Shown here: in pieces, positions 52,322 to 60,958 of the stretch
How the letters are laid out: each line of letters opens with the position of its first letter
Position numbering within the stretch: the first letter of the stretch is position 1
From: Gammaproteobacteria bacterium
Lineage (GTDB): Bacteria; Pseudomonadota; Gammaproteobacteria; GCA-001735895
DNA length: 64,000 nt
Direction: 5' to 3'
NCBI GenBank assembly: GCA_024225395.1
Contig: JAAEMR010000105.1
Coordinates: 1 to 64,000 of the forward strand
Translations under genes and position numbers: made by a program
The notes under the pieces: generated by a model
The model's database searches: none
Seen by the model: the letters and a program-made list of their open reading frames with translations, nothing else
Told to the model about the DNA's origin: nothing

Positions 52322-52681
52322 TTAAACAGCAACACCACGGTAGATAACCATCGCTGCACCAGCAGACTGGGCAAAGTTATCAAAACCCATTAAACGGATA
52401 TGATTGTTCGGATGGGCTTTCTTACAGTTGTCCAGCTCTTCCAGAATAGTGTCAACATTGTCTTCACCAAACATAGGCAGTTTCCACATGTACCAGAAGT
52501 TGCCAGACGCATTATCAGGTTCTGTGTGCTCAATACCCGGGTTCCAGCCTTTATCAACAATATACTGAATTTGAGCGCGAGTAGACTCTGCTGTCAGTGG
52601 CGGCAGGTATGAAAAAGTTTCGAACTTACGGCTTGCATCCGCATCGCTCAGACTTGATTTGTAATCTTGTACATCACTCAT
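52322..52681 (-). CDS. cbbS: RuBisCO small subunit, form IA
   Basis: 119 residues. The N-terminal [28 protein letters not shown] is the standard small-subunit start, followed by [12 protein letters not shown] and [22 protein letters not shown] near the end. Together with CbbL it makes the L8S8 enzyme. GGAG ribosome site before the ATG. It is separated from cbbL by a long hairpin. Confidence 0.96.
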   Translation of the reverse strand: MSDVQDYKSSLSDADASRKFETFSYLPPLTAESTRAQIQYIVDKGWNPGIEHTEPDNASGNFWYMWKLPMFGEDNVDTILEELDNCKKAHPNNHIRLMGFDNFAQSAGAAMVIYRGVAV

Positions 52682-52719
52682 GTGATTTACTCCTGTTTAA
52701 ATTTAATTTAGTAATCATG

Positions 52720-52820
52720 AAGTGTTAAATAGTGCGATCTGGCAAGGCGCGAAAAGGTGAGTGTATTAGAAATACACGATCCTTTTCAGCAACGCCGCCA
52801 GAGCGCGCTAAATGACACTT
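52720..52820 (-). repeat. Long imperfect hairpin between cbbL and cbbS
   Basis: About 100 bases fold on themselves from AAGTGT (52720-52725) to ACACTT (52815-52820), with TCTGGC/GCCAGA, GGCG/CGCC and GAAAAGG/CCTTTTC arms inside and a perfect 7-bp tip (GTGTATT-AGA-AATACAC, 52761-52777). It begins at the cbbL stop and ends 38 bases before cbbS ATG. Probably an mRNA stabilising or processing structure that sets the cbbL:cbbS ratio, or a REP-like element. Confidence 0.78.
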
Positions 52821-54238
52821 TATTTGTGAGCAACGTCGATTTTATCGACTGTATCGAATTCGAACTTGATCTCTTTCCAGGTGTCCATAGCAGCACCCAG
52901 TTCCGGGCTATGCCTGGCAGCGGCAGTCAGAATGTCCTTACCTTCTTTCTCAAGCTCACGACCCTGGTTACGAGCCTCAACACAGGCTTCAACCGCAACA
53001 CGGTTAGCAGCAGCGCCAGCAGCGTTACCCCAGGGATGACCCAGCGTACCACCACCGAACTGCAGTACAGAATCGTCACCGAAAATGCTAACCAGAGCAG
53101 GCATGTGCCATACGTGGATACCACCAGAAGCAACAGGGATTACGCCAGGCATTGAACCCCAGTCCTGATCGAAGAAGATACCGCGTGAACGATCTTCTTT
53201 AATGTATGAATCACGCATGATGTCGATCCAGCCCAGAGTCGCGTCACGGTCGCCTTCCAGCTTACCCACAACCGTACCAGAGTGCAGATGATCACCACCA
53301 GACAGACGTAATACCTTAGTCAGTACGCGGAAGTGAATACCGTGGTGCGGGTTACGATCAAGAACCGCATGCATGGCGCGGTGAATGTGTAACAGCATAC
53401 CGTTATCCTGGCACCATTGGGCCAGCTGAGTATTTGCTGATAAACCACCGGTCAGGTAATCATGCATGATGATAGGTGCACCGATTTCTTTTGCATATTC
53501 AGCACGCTTCATCATTTCGTCAGAAGTAGGGGCTGTAACGTTCAGGTAGTGACCTTTACGCTCACCCGTTTCAGCTTCAGCCTTCTGGATAGCTTCCATA
53601 ACGAAATCAAAGCGATGTCTCCAACGCATGAATGGCTGAGAGTTAACATTCTCATCATCTTTAGTGAAGTCTAAACCACCGCGTAGACCTTCGTAGCAGG
53701 CACGACCGTAGTTCTTGGCAGACAGACCCAGCTTAGGCTTGATAGTACAACCCAGCATAGGACGGCCATATTTATTCATGATGTCACGCTCAACCTGGAT
53801 ACCTTGCGGTGGTCCATTACAGGTCATAACATAAGCAACCGGGAAACGAATATCTTCTAAACGCAGTGCACGTAATGCTTTGAAACCAAATACATTACCC
53901 ACCAGTGAAGTCAGTACGTTTACCACTGAACCTTCTTCAAACAGATCAATCGGGTAAGCAACAAAAGCATAGAAACATGTGTCATCGCCGGGTACGTCTT
54001 CGATCGCATAAGCACGACCTTTGTAGTAATCCAGATCAGTCAGCAGGTCAGTCCATACTGTTGTCCAGGTACCCGTTGAAGATTCTGCGGCAACCGCTGC
54101 TGCAACTTCTTCACGTGGAACGCCTTCCTGTGGAGTAATTTTAAAACAGGCCAGAAGATCTGTATCTTTCGGAGTGTATTCCGGCATCCAATAAGTTTCG
54201 CGGTATTCTTTTACACCCGCATCATAGACTTTTGCCAT
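52820..54238 (-). CDS. cbbL: RuBisCO large subunit, form IA
   Basis: 472 residues. It starts [21 protein letters not shown], form IA-like. The active-site lysines are in [15 protein letters not shown] (K167, K169, K175), K193 in [13 protein letters not shown] is the carbamylated Mg2+ site, and the C-terminal [13 protein letters not shown] block provides loop-7-type residues. First gene of cbbL-S-[103]-Q-O-[122]-aldolase, divergent from cbbR. It fixes CO2 in the Calvin cycle. Confidence 0.97.
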   Translation of the reverse strand: MAKVYDAGVKEYRETYWMPEYTPKDTDLLACFKITPQEGVPREEVAAAVAAESSTGTWTTVWTDLLTDLDYYKGRAYAIEDVPGDDTCFYAFVAYPIDLFEEGSVVNVLTSLVGNVFGFKALRALRLEDIRFPVAYVMTCNGPPQGIQVERDIMNKYGRPMLGCTIKPKLGLSAKNYGRACYEGLRGGLDFTKDDENVNSQPFMRWRHRFDFVMEAIQKAEAETGERKGHYLNVTAPTSDEMMKRAEYAKEIGAPIIMHDYLTGGLSANTQLAQWCQDNGMLLHIHRAMHAVLDRNPHHGIHFRVLTKVLRLSGGDHLHSGTVVGKLEGDRDATLGWIDIMRDSYIKEDRSRGIFFDQDWGSMPGVIPVASGGIHVWHMPALVSIFGDDSVLQFGGGTLGHPWGNAAGAAANRVAVEACVEARNQGRELEKEGKDILTAAARHSPELGAAMDTWKEIKFEFDTVDKIDVAHK

Positions 54239-54290
54239 TTTCTTAGCACCTCTATAGGTTTATTTATGAGCCGAAGCTCGCTTAATTTCA

Positions 54291-54460
54291 GACTGTTAAA
54301 CAGTCCATTACTGAAGTTATCTTCAATTCGACTCACACATATCATCTATCCATAAGTCAAAAAAAATGAAACTTTTCACCCCGATTAGATGTGGTTTTAC
54401 AACCGGCTAATCAGGAAAGACCCGCACTATAATCATGAAAAATCATTTATAATAATTATA
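54291..54460. promoter_or_regulatory. cbbR-cbbL divergent control region with palindromes
   Basis: Between cbbL (start 54238) and cbbR (start 54503). It contains GACTGTTAAACAGTC (54291-54305, 7-bp arms) in the cbbL leader and TATAATAATTATA (54448-54460, 6-bp arms). LysR-type CbbR normally binds T-N11-A dyads in such regions; the second palindrome near cbbR could be such a site. Exact -35/-10 elements not assigned. Confidence 0.4.
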
Positions 54461-54502
54461 TTTTGTTATAAAATTCATTTACTTTTGTTTATGGTTGAAG
54501 CA

Positions 54503-55423
54503 ATGCATCTGACATTACAGCAATTGAAACTCTTCGAAGCAGTCTCAAGAAACAGAAGCTACACTAAAGCAGCTGAAGAATTACACCTGACCCAACCAGC
54601 TGTTTCGATACAGATAAAACGCCTGGAAGATCAGGCCGGCCTACCCCTGTTTGAACAGGTTGGAAAAAAAATTTTTTCTACTGCTGCTGGTGAAATCATG
54701 TATCGGGCCAGTAGGGACATCCTGTCCAGAGTGGAGGAATTAAAAATTTCACTGGATGAAATAGAGGGTGTAGTGAAAGGGCCTTTACAGGTAGCAGTGG
54801 TTACCACCACTAAATATTTTATGCCGCACCTGTTAGGGAAATTCCTGCTAGATTATCCTGACGTAGAACCCAAATTTAAATTCACCAACAGGGCTCGCGT
54901 AGTAGATCGTTTAATGAATAACGAAGATGACTTTGTCGTTATGGGACAAATACCAAAAGATAAAAACCTTGAAACTTATCCATTTTTAAATAATGTTTTA
55001 TGCATGGTCGCGCCCCCCTCCCACGCTCTTGCCAACAAAAAAAACATTACTCTCAAGGAATTGACTGGTGAGCGCTTCCTGGGAAGAGAAGCAGGATCGG
55101 GTACGCGACTGGTTTTTAATAGATTACTGGCTGCCAATGATCTTCACATTGAACCCTACATGGAACTTGGTAGTAGTGAAGCGATAAAACAGGGCGTCAT
55201 GGCTGGCCTTGGAGTAGCTGTTTTATCCATGCATGCTATTCAGCTAGAACTGAATGCAGGTAAAATATGCATTTTGAATGTTAATGATTTTCCAATTAAA
55301 CGTCGTTGGTATGCAGTTCATTTAAAAGGCAAAAAACTTTCCCTGGTCGCAAGAACATTCCTCGACTATATTCTTGCCAGAAGTCCAGAAATTCTTAGTC
55401 TGGATAGTGAAAAAGTAAAGTGA
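54503..55423 (+). CDS. cbbR: CbbR, LysR-type regulator of the cbb operon
   Basis: 306 residues from the ATG at 54503 (MHLTLQQLKLFEAV), a standard LysR N-terminus; the ATG at 54491 is also possible, and longer starts are hydrophobic and unlikely. The winged helix-turn-helix covers FEAVSRNRSYTKAAEELHLTQPAVSIQIKRLE, and the rest is the LysR effector domain. It is divergent from cbbL, the usual CbbR arrangement. CbbR senses metabolites of carbon fixation and redox state. Confidence 0.93.
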   Translation: MHLTLQQLKLFEAVSRNRSYTKAAEELHLTQPAVSIQIKRLEDQAGLPLFEQVGKKIFSTAAGEIMYRASRDILSRVEELKISLDEIEGVVKGPLQVAVVTTTKYFMPHLLGKFLLDYPDVEPKFKFTNRARVVDRLMNNEDDFVVMGQIPKDKNLETYPFLNNVLCMVAPPSHALANKKNITLKELTGERFLGREAGSGTRLVFNRLLAANDLHIEPYMELGSSEAIKQGVMAGLGVAVLSMHAIQLELNAGKICILNVNDFPIKRRWYAVHLKGKKLSLVARTFLDYILARSPEILSLDSEKVK

Positions 55424-55795
55424 CCATCAGCCTGGATTAGAGATTGCTGATTAGATTGGCAGAATATCCAGATACTAGTCATTAATATTTCGGAGCTATC
55501 AGGCAAGTCAGTGCAAATAAAAAAGTCCCCGCCGCAAGCGGACGGAGTATTTAGTAGAATACGCTGCTTCGCTTAACTACATGTTTATTCGCAGTATGTA
55601 GCTCATTAATCGATTGATAGAATGATTTTATAGGGAAATGCAGCTGGTTTCCTCCTCCAGCTATTTTAATCATCAAATTATTAATCTGGATTAAGACGAG
55701 GGTTACATTTCGTTACATTTCGTTACGCTGTTGAAAAGCTTGTTACAGGCTTAAGTCTTACAGTTTCTCCTGTAAACATTAACTGGAGAAACAAC
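55424..55795. other. Intergenic region, 372 bp
   Basis: A hairpin at about 55514-55545 (GTCCGC...GCGGGGAC on the minus strand, then TTTTTT) may stop leftward transcription; no minus-strand gene ends immediately upstream, so it may be bidirectional. Near 55702 there are direct repeats in front of the Spy/CpxP-like gene. No coding sequence supported. Confidence 0.5.
55702..55726 (+). promoter_or_regulatory. Direct repeats, candidate OmpR/CpxR-type operator
   Basis: GTTACATTTC twice (55702-55711, 55712-55721) and a third GTTAC (55722-55726), a 10-bp period. CpxR-type regulators bind tandem direct half-sites with this spacing (GTAAA-N5-GTAAA). It lies about 70-95 bases upstream of the Spy/CpxP-like start. 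The regulator encoded at 56333 is the likely binder. Confidence 0.55.
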
Positions 55796-56266
55796 ATGAA
55801 AAAGTTTAGTAAAATTATTATCGTGAGCGCTTTAACCCTGGGTTTAGCCGGTGGAGCTTTTGCATTCGGTTCACACCATTATTTTTTATCAATGAGCATG
55901 CAGGAAAAAGCTGATATGTTTAGTGATCATGTTTCTAAACGGCTTGATTTAAATGTCGTCCAGGAAGACAAACTTGATCAATTGACAGGTCGTGTCGCTA
56001 CTATCATGCAGCAGGTAAAACAAAATCGTGAATCTCATCAGCAGTTTCTGGATCAGTTGATTACTGATCAGCCACTGGATCAGGCTGAACTGTTAGCTAA
56101 AATCAATCAAAAAACAGCCGTGGTTAATGATAATGCTCCTGAAATGGTAGGTTTGCTGGCAGAGTTTGTGGACTCTCTAAATGCGGACCAGAAAGCAGAG
56201 ATTAAGGCCATGATCGAAAAGAGAAGAGGGCATCGTTCTGGCCGCAATGGTGGCTGGTCAGATTAA
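55796..56266 (+). CDS. Spy/CpxP-like periplasmic stress protein
   Basis: 156 residues. A signal peptide (MKKFSKIIIVSALTLGLAGGAFA) is followed by a helical domain of Spy/CpxP type, with a degenerate LTxxQ-like block (LNADQKAEIKAMIEKRRG) near the end. CpxP-type proteins bind misfolded envelope proteins and feed back on the sensor. It precedes the OmpR-type pair, and a terminator separates the two. Confidence 0.78.
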   Translation: MKKFSKIIIVSALTLGLAGGAFAFGSHHYFLSMSMQEKADMFSDHVSKRLDLNVVQEDKLDQLTGRVATIMQQVKQNRESHQQFLDQLITDQPLDQAELLAKINQKTAVVNDNAPEMVGLLAEFVDSLNADQKAEIKAMIEKRRGHRSGRNGGWSD

Positions 56267-56280
56267 AGCTATGTGTATAG

Positions 56281-56313
56281 CACTTGCCAGTTAATTCTGG
56301 CGAGTGTTTCGTT
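56281..56313 (+). terminator. Rho-independent terminator after the Spy/CpxP-like gene
   Basis: CACTTGCCAG (56281-56290), a 6-base loop and CTGGCGAGTG (56297-56306) form a stem with one G-T mismatch, then TTTCGTTTT. It lies 14 bases past the stop and may leak into the regulator gene. Confidence 0.82.
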
Positions 56314-56332
56314 TTATCTTTAAAATGTCACC

Positions 56333-57010
56333 ATGAAGAAGCTATTTCTTATCGATGATGATGAACGTCTGGCAGAGCCACTCAAAACTTTTTTCAAGCA
56401 ATATGACTTTGAATTATTGAGTGAGACCCATCCACTGAAGGCTATTGAATTTCTGCGTAGCCAGAGCGTTGAGCTGGTTATTCTGGATGTCATGCTGCCC
56501 GACATAGACGGATTTGAAACTTGCCGTCGTATTCGGCACTTTTCTAATATCCCGATTCTGATGTTGACTGCCCGGGGTGATGTGATGGACAGGGTGGTAG
56601 GTCTTGAACTGGGTGCGGATGATTACCTGCCTAAACCCTTTGAGCCACGTGAGCTGGTGGCAAGAATTCAGAATATTCTTAAACGCTCAAACTGTCAGTC
56701 AGTAATAACTGATGAACTATTGTTTGACGGACTGACTATTCATCAGCCATCACAGTCAGTGAAAAAAGATAACCAGCTGGTTGATTTAACGTCTGCTGAA
56801 TATCGGCTATTACTTTTGTTAGCGAATCAGCCTGACAGGGTGTTTAGTCGGGACGATATCATGCTGGAGCTTAATGGTATCGATGCTGATATTTATAGTC
56901 GGGCTATTGATATTTTGATTAGCCGGTTGCGGCAGAAATTGAAACCACTCGACGTTATCAAAACGATTCGATCTCGAGGCTATCAATTTGTTTTACAGCC
57001 AGGAGCGTAG
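56333..57010 (+). CDS. OmpR-family response regulator (CpxR-like)
   Basis: 225 residues. The receiver domain has D8-D10, phospho-acceptor D52 (LVILDVMLPDIDG) and the K in LPKPFEPREL. The winged-helix DNA-binding domain ends RAIDILISRLRQKLKP ... IRSRGYQF, OmpR/PhoB type. Cotranscribed with the kinase 4 bp downstream. Confidence 0.93.
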   Translation: MKKLFLIDDDERLAEPLKTFFKQYDFELLSETHPLKAIEFLRSQSVELVILDVMLPDIDGFETCRRIRHFSNIPILMLTARGDVMDRVVGLELGADDYLPKPFEPRELVARIQNILKRSNCQSVITDELLFDGLTIHQPSQSVKKDNQLVDLTSAEYRLLLLLANQPDRVFSRDDIMLELNGIDADIYSRAIDILISRLRQKLKPLDVIKTIRSRGYQFVLQPGA

Positions 57011-57013
57011 GGC

Positions 57014-58306
57014 ATGTTAAAACAATTTAGAAAATCCCTGATTACCCGGTTGATAATGTATTTCCTGATAGCCGGATTTTTGTTTGTGCTGTTATTTGCG
57101 GTGAATATTTCACATGGCCTTAAGGTGCATTTCAAACAGGAAATTTTACCAAATATTGCTCAGTATCTGGAGTATGTGACTGAGGATATTGGCTCACCAC
57201 CGAATTTGCATAAAGCCGGTCAGCTTACTCAAAACCTGTCTTTTGAATTGAGTATTCGTGGTGCTGATTTGAACTGGAAATCCAGCAGCAATATACCCGA
57301 AATCAATCAATTACAGCTGGAACAGGGGCCTGAACCCTATCAAAAATATAAAATCGCGCATTATCTCGAGCATAACTATGTATTGCTTCAGTTTGGTGAT
57401 TATGAGTATTTGTATGTCATTGGAAAACCCTTTAAAGGTTCAAGGCATATACGAAGTCTGGGTTTGATTTTGATCATAATCTTTTCCCTGCTGGTTCTAT
57501 TTTATTTAATTAGATCAAGCCTGAAACCGTTGAAGGTGATTGGGACCGGGGTCAAAAATATTGCCGCTGGTGACCTCGACAGCCCGATAGTGGTCAATCA
57601 GACGACTGAATTTGATCGGCTGGCTAAAGGCATCAATGACATGGCCTTTCAAATAAAATCCATGCTGGAAGGCAAACAACAATTGCTGCTGGCAATTAGC
57701 CATGAGTTACGTTCACCATTAACTCGAGCTAAGGTGAATCTGGCTTTACTGGAAGAAAGCCCGGGCACACTGGCTTTACAGGAAGATATTAATGAAATGG
57801 AAGCGTTAATCAGTCAGATTCTGGAATCTGAGAGGCTTAACCAGCGTCATGCGGTATTGAATAAATCTGAGTTTTATCTGGATAAGCTGGTTGAAGAAGT
57901 GATCAATTTATATTTTCCTGAAGCTGGAATTAGCTGTGAACTTGAACCGCTGAAACTTACAGCTGATAAAACTCGAATTATTCTGCTGATCAAGAACCTG
58001 GTAGATAACGCGATTAAATATACAGAGCAGGGAGGTCAACCTCCAGTGGTGCGGGTTTATGCCAAAAATTCTATCATTATCGTTGAAGTCAAAGATTACG
58101 GTTGTGGTATAGAGACTTCTGAGCTTGAAAAAATTACCCAGGCTTTTTACCGTATTGATAAAGCCCGTCAGCGTAGCACCGGTGGTTTTGGTCTGGGTCT
58201 TTACCTGTGCCAGCTCATCGTATCGGTTCACCATGCAACCATGAATATCAGTTCCGGGCAGCAGGCCGGAACCCTGGTTAAAGTCGGATTTCCGCAAATT
58301 AATTAA
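57014..58306 (+). CDS. Sensor histidine kinase (CpxA-like)
   Basis: 430 residues. Helix 1 (about 17-37), a short periplasmic sensor of about 110 residues, helix 2 (SLGLILIIIFSLLVLFYLI), HAMP (SSLKPLKVIGTGVKNIAAGDLDSPI), HisKA with AISHELRSPLTRAKVN and HATPase_c with DNAIKYT, VKDYGCGI and GFGLGLYLC. It pairs with the upstream regulator. Its stop overlaps the first IscR-type box of the next operon. Confidence 0.93.
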   Translation: MLKQFRKSLITRLIMYFLIAGFLFVLLFAVNISHGLKVHFKQEILPNIAQYLEYVTEDIGSPPNLHKAGQLTQNLSFELSIRGADLNWKSSSNIPEINQLQLEQGPEPYQKYKIAHYLEHNYVLLQFGDYEYLYVIGKPFKGSRHIRSLGLILIIIFSLLVLFYLIRSSLKPLKVIGTGVKNIAAGDLDSPIVVNQTTEFDRLAKGINDMAFQIKSMLEGKQQLLLAISHELRSPLTRAKVNLALLEESPGTLALQEDINEMEALISQILESERLNQRHAVLNKSEFYLDKLVEEVINLYFPEAGISCELEPLKLTADKTRIILLIKNLVDNAIKYTEQGGQPPVVRVYAKNSIIIVEVKDYGCGIETSELEKITQAFYRIDKARQRSTGGFGLGLYLCQLIVSVHHATMNISSGQQAGTLVKVGFPQIN

Positions 58307-58363
58307 TACCTGAGTATATTAGTCAGGAATAATACTTGACCAAAATAGTCGGAATTGTATACT
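58306..58363 (+). promoter_or_regulatory. isc promoter with two type-1 IscR-like boxes
   Basis: Two 24-bp sequences (58306-58329 and 58332-58355, 26 bp apart) each match the E. coli type-1 IscR consensus ATASYYGACTRWWWYAGTCRRSTA at about 20-22 of 24 positions. The second overlaps TTGACC (-35, 58336-58341) which is followed after 16 bases by TATACT (-10). This is how IscR autoregulates in E. coli. Confidence 0.7.
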
Positions 58364-58395
58364 GACCCTACTTTAAACAAGCTTATGGTTTTATT

Positions 58396-58824
58396 ATGCG
58401 TTTATCGACAAAAAGTAGATACGCCGTGACTTCTCTTCTCGATATGGTTATGAATTCAGATAAAGGTCCTGTTTCACTAGCTGAAATTTCAAAGCGGCAG
58501 GGTATATCACTGTCTTACCTGGAACAGTTGTTTGCAAAAATGAGACGTAATAACCTGGTGGTCAGTACACGAGGTCCGGGTGGTGGCTATAGTTTAAGTG
58601 CAGCTCCTGAAGAAGTTAGTATTTCGGATATTATTTGTGCCGTCGATGAAAAAGTGGAAGTGACGAACAAAGATGCACTGGTTGGAAGCGCTGCCTACGA
58701 ACCCTGCCTGACGGAACAGTTATGGGAAGAATTAAGTGATCAGATTTCAACCTATCTAACCAATATATCGCTGGCAGACATGATAAAAAATCAGCCGGAA
58801 ACCGCAGTGATTGTGAAGCATTAA
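58396..58824 (+). CDS. iscR: IscR-like Rrf2 regulator lacking most [2Fe-2S] ligands
   Basis: 142 residues, close to E. coli IscR through the helix-turn-helix (LSTKSRYAVTSLLDM ... LEQLFAKMRRNNLV ... RGPGGGYSL), with E43 kept. The cluster loop aligns without gaps to E. coli, but C92 is K, C98 is S and H107 is E; only C104 remains. It therefore should not bind the [2Fe-2S] cluster in the usual way. First gene of the isc operon, with type-1-like boxes upstream. A functional apo-regulator or a non-cluster sensor is possible. Confidence 0.88.
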   Translation: MRLSTKSRYAVTSLLDMVMNSDKGPVSLAEISKRQGISLSYLEQLFAKMRRNNLVVSTRGPGGGYSLSAAPEEVSISDIICAVDEKVEVTNKDALVGSAAYEPCLTEQLWEELSDQISTYLTNISLADMIKNQPETAVIVKH

Positions 58825-58845
58825 TTTTTAAAAGCTGAATTCAAC

Positions 58846-60000
58846 ATGTCTATTTACCTGGATCATAATTCATCAGCTCCGTTGCACCCCGAGGTGCTTG
58901 AAGAGATGCTGCCTTTTCTTAAATCGACTCATGGCAATGCATCGAGTTTACATCAACGCGGTCGATTTTTACGCAGTGCCATTGAAACAGCGCGCTCCAG
59001 GGTGGCTGAACTGGTCAATTGCAGTCCTGAAAATATCATCTTTACCAGTGGTGGTACCGAGGCTAATAATTTTGCCTTGAAGGGATTTCTGGAAATGGGG
59101 CAGCAAAGCTCGCTAATGAGTAGTCAAATTGAACATGCCAGTGTGCTGCATCCGCTGCAACAGGTTAAACAGGCTGGATGTGCCACTCAACTTCTACCAT
59201 GTACCAATGATGGAAAAATAGATGTTGAGGAAAGTTTGGCGCTGATACAGCAGCACTCTCCTGACCTTCTTTCACTTCAACTGGCTAATAATGAAACGGG
59301 TGTTATTCAACCTGTTGAGCAATTAGCTCGATTTGCTCATAAAAGTGGTGTGAAAATTGTACATACCGATGCGACTCAGGCCGTTGGAAAAGTAAAGGTT
59401 GATATGCAACAGTTAGATGTCGATATGATGACATTATCCGGGCATAAATTTCAGGGGCCGCAATCCGTTGGAGCGCTAATCGTTAAGTCGGCAGGTGTGA
59501 AATCGCCGTTACTCAGTGGTGGATTTCAGGAGTCTGCAAACCGTGCAGGAACTGAAAGCGTGGCTAATTTGGCAGGATTAGGCAAGGCAGCTCAACTGGC
59601 TGCAATAAAATTACAGGAAAGACATTCATATCTGCTAGAATTGCGCCGCTATTTTGAGCAGCAACTAGCAGAGATAACTGGAGTGGAGATTTTTGGAGCG
59701 AATTCTGAAAGACTTCCGAATACCAGTTTTTTTGCGATTCCCTATTACCACGGGGAAACATTGCTGATGCAACTGGACAAAGCTGGTTTTGAATTAGCCA
59801 GTGGTTCAGCATGCCATAGCGAAGTGACTTTACCCAGTCATGTTCTTTCTGCCATGGGCATAGATGAAGATCTGGCGTTAAATGCGGTGAGAGTGAGCTT
59901 TGGTATGGACAATACGCGACAGCAAGTCGATCAGCTGATCGCTACTTTAAATGATTTGATTAATCAGTTACCCGCTGTCATGAGACAGGTCGCTATATAA
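58846..60000 (+). CDS. iscS: Cysteine desulfurase, short IscS/NifS type
   Basis: 384 residues. PLP lysine is in the LSGHKFQGPQ block; catalytic Cys lies in the loop ELASGSACHSEVTLPSHVL. It is about 20 residues shorter than E. coli IscS at the C-terminus, and the GGGQERxxRxGT motif reads GGFQESANRAGT. It transfers sulfur from cysteine as persulfide. It is 21 bp after iscR and 43 bp before iscA; no iscU lies between. Confidence 0.92.
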   Translation: MSIYLDHNSSAPLHPEVLEEMLPFLKSTHGNASSLHQRGRFLRSAIETARSRVAELVNCSPENIIFTSGGTEANNFALKGFLEMGQQSSLMSSQIEHASVLHPLQQVKQAGCATQLLPCTNDGKIDVEESLALIQQHSPDLLSLQLANNETGVIQPVEQLARFAHKSGVKIVHTDATQAVGKVKVDMQQLDVDMMTLSGHKFQGPQSVGALIVKSAGVKSPLLSGGFQESANRAGTESVANLAGLGKAAQLAAIKLQERHSYLLELRRYFEQQLAEITGVEIFGANSERLPNTSFFAIPYYHGETLLMQLDKAGFELASGSACHSEVTLPSHVLSAMGIDEDLALNAVRVSFGMDNTRQQVDQLIATLNDLINQLPAVMRQVAI

Positions 60001-60043
60001 ATCCGGGATTTGGATTTATATACTAATTGAGGAGTTTTAGATT

Positions 60044-60367
60044 ATGGCTATTAACTTAACTGAAAAAGCAGCAGAAAGAGTAAAAGGTTTTTTGCACAGT
60101 AGAGGCAAAGGTCTGGGCCTGAGAATTGGCATTAAAACGACCGGCTGTTCCGGCATGGCTTACGTGCTTGAGTTTGTTGACGATGTCAATGATGACGATG
60201 AAGTGTTCGAAAGCCAGGGTGTGAAGGTTATTATCGACCCCAAGAGCATGGTTTACCTGGATGGAACAAAAGTAGACTTTGCTAAAGAAGGGCTGAATGA
60301 AGGTTTTCAATTTATTAATCCGAATGCCAAAGACGAGTGTGGCTGTGGTGAGAGTTTTACCGTTTAG
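60044..60367 (+). CDS. iscA: IscA, A-type Fe-S carrier
   Basis: 107 residues. The three conserved cysteines are in TGCSGMAY and DECGCGESF. It is an Fe-S carrier/insertion protein. RBS GGAGTTTT before the ATG. Between iscS and hscB, where iscU-iscA are normally found; only iscA is here. Confidence 0.95.
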   Translation: MAINLTEKAAERVKGFLHSRGKGLGLRIGIKTTGCSGMAYVLEFVDDVNDDDEVFESQGVKVIIDPKSMVYLDGTKVDFAKEGLNEGFQFINPNAKDECGCGESFTV

Positions 60368-60378
60368 ACGTTATTATT

Positions 60379-60921
60379 ATGCAAGTTGATATCACCCAAA
60401 ATTATTTTGAGCTTTTCGGAGTTCCGGTTGATTTTCATCTGGACAAAGATGTTTTACATGCTGCTCATCTGAAGTTACAGGCTGCCTTTCATCCTGATCG
60501 ATTTATTAATGGTACTGAACAGGAAAAACGTCTGGCGGTTCAAAAGGCTGCGTGGATCAATGAAGCCTACGAAGTGTTAAAAAACCCGGTTAAACGAGCT
60601 CGATATATGCTGGAAGTGAGTGGTCTTGAAATGAATGATGACCATGAAACAACATCTGATACTGCATTTTTGATAGAACAAATTGAATTACGCGAAGAAA
60701 TGGACGAATGTCGTAGTTGCAAGGATCCCATGCGTTGTTGTGATCATATCACCGGTAAACTGGATCAACGTTCTAAGGAGTTTTCAACCAGTTTCATCTC
60801 TCTTTATCAACAGGGTTACCTGGAACAGGCTCGTCAGGTCAGCAAGAAAATGCAATTTGTTGAACGCATACTTGAGCAGATTGATGAGTACCAGTTAGAA
60901 CTCGAAGACGATATTCTCTAA
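60379..60921 (+). CDS. hscB: HscB J-domain co-chaperone with extra cysteine cluster
   Basis: 180 residues. J-domain with HPD in AAFHPDRF, followed by the helical HscB C-domain. Four cysteines sit in one helix, DECRSCKDPMRCCDH (pattern C-x2-C-x5-C-C, about residues 110-120), at positions that are I/A/L/E in E. coli HscB. They could bind a metal. HscB presents IscU to HscA in canonical systems. Confidence 0.93.
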   Translation: MQVDITQNYFELFGVPVDFHLDKDVLHAAHLKLQAAFHPDRFINGTEQEKRLAVQKAAWINEAYEVLKNPVKRARYMLEVSGLEMNDDHETTSDTAFLIEQIELREEMDECRSCKDPMRCCDHITGKLDQRSKEFSTSFISLYQQGYLEQARQVSKKMQFVERILEQIDEYQLELEDDIL

Positions 60922-60958
60922 AAGTCACTCTCAAAGACCTTTAATTTAGATTTAGTTT

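Noticed and set aside
54389-54502. Longer cbbR start at 54389 adding a hydrophobic N-terminus
   Set aside because: LysR proteins begin directly at the helix-turn-helix; the ATG at 54503 fits, and the extra segment overlaps promoter-like AT-rich DNA.
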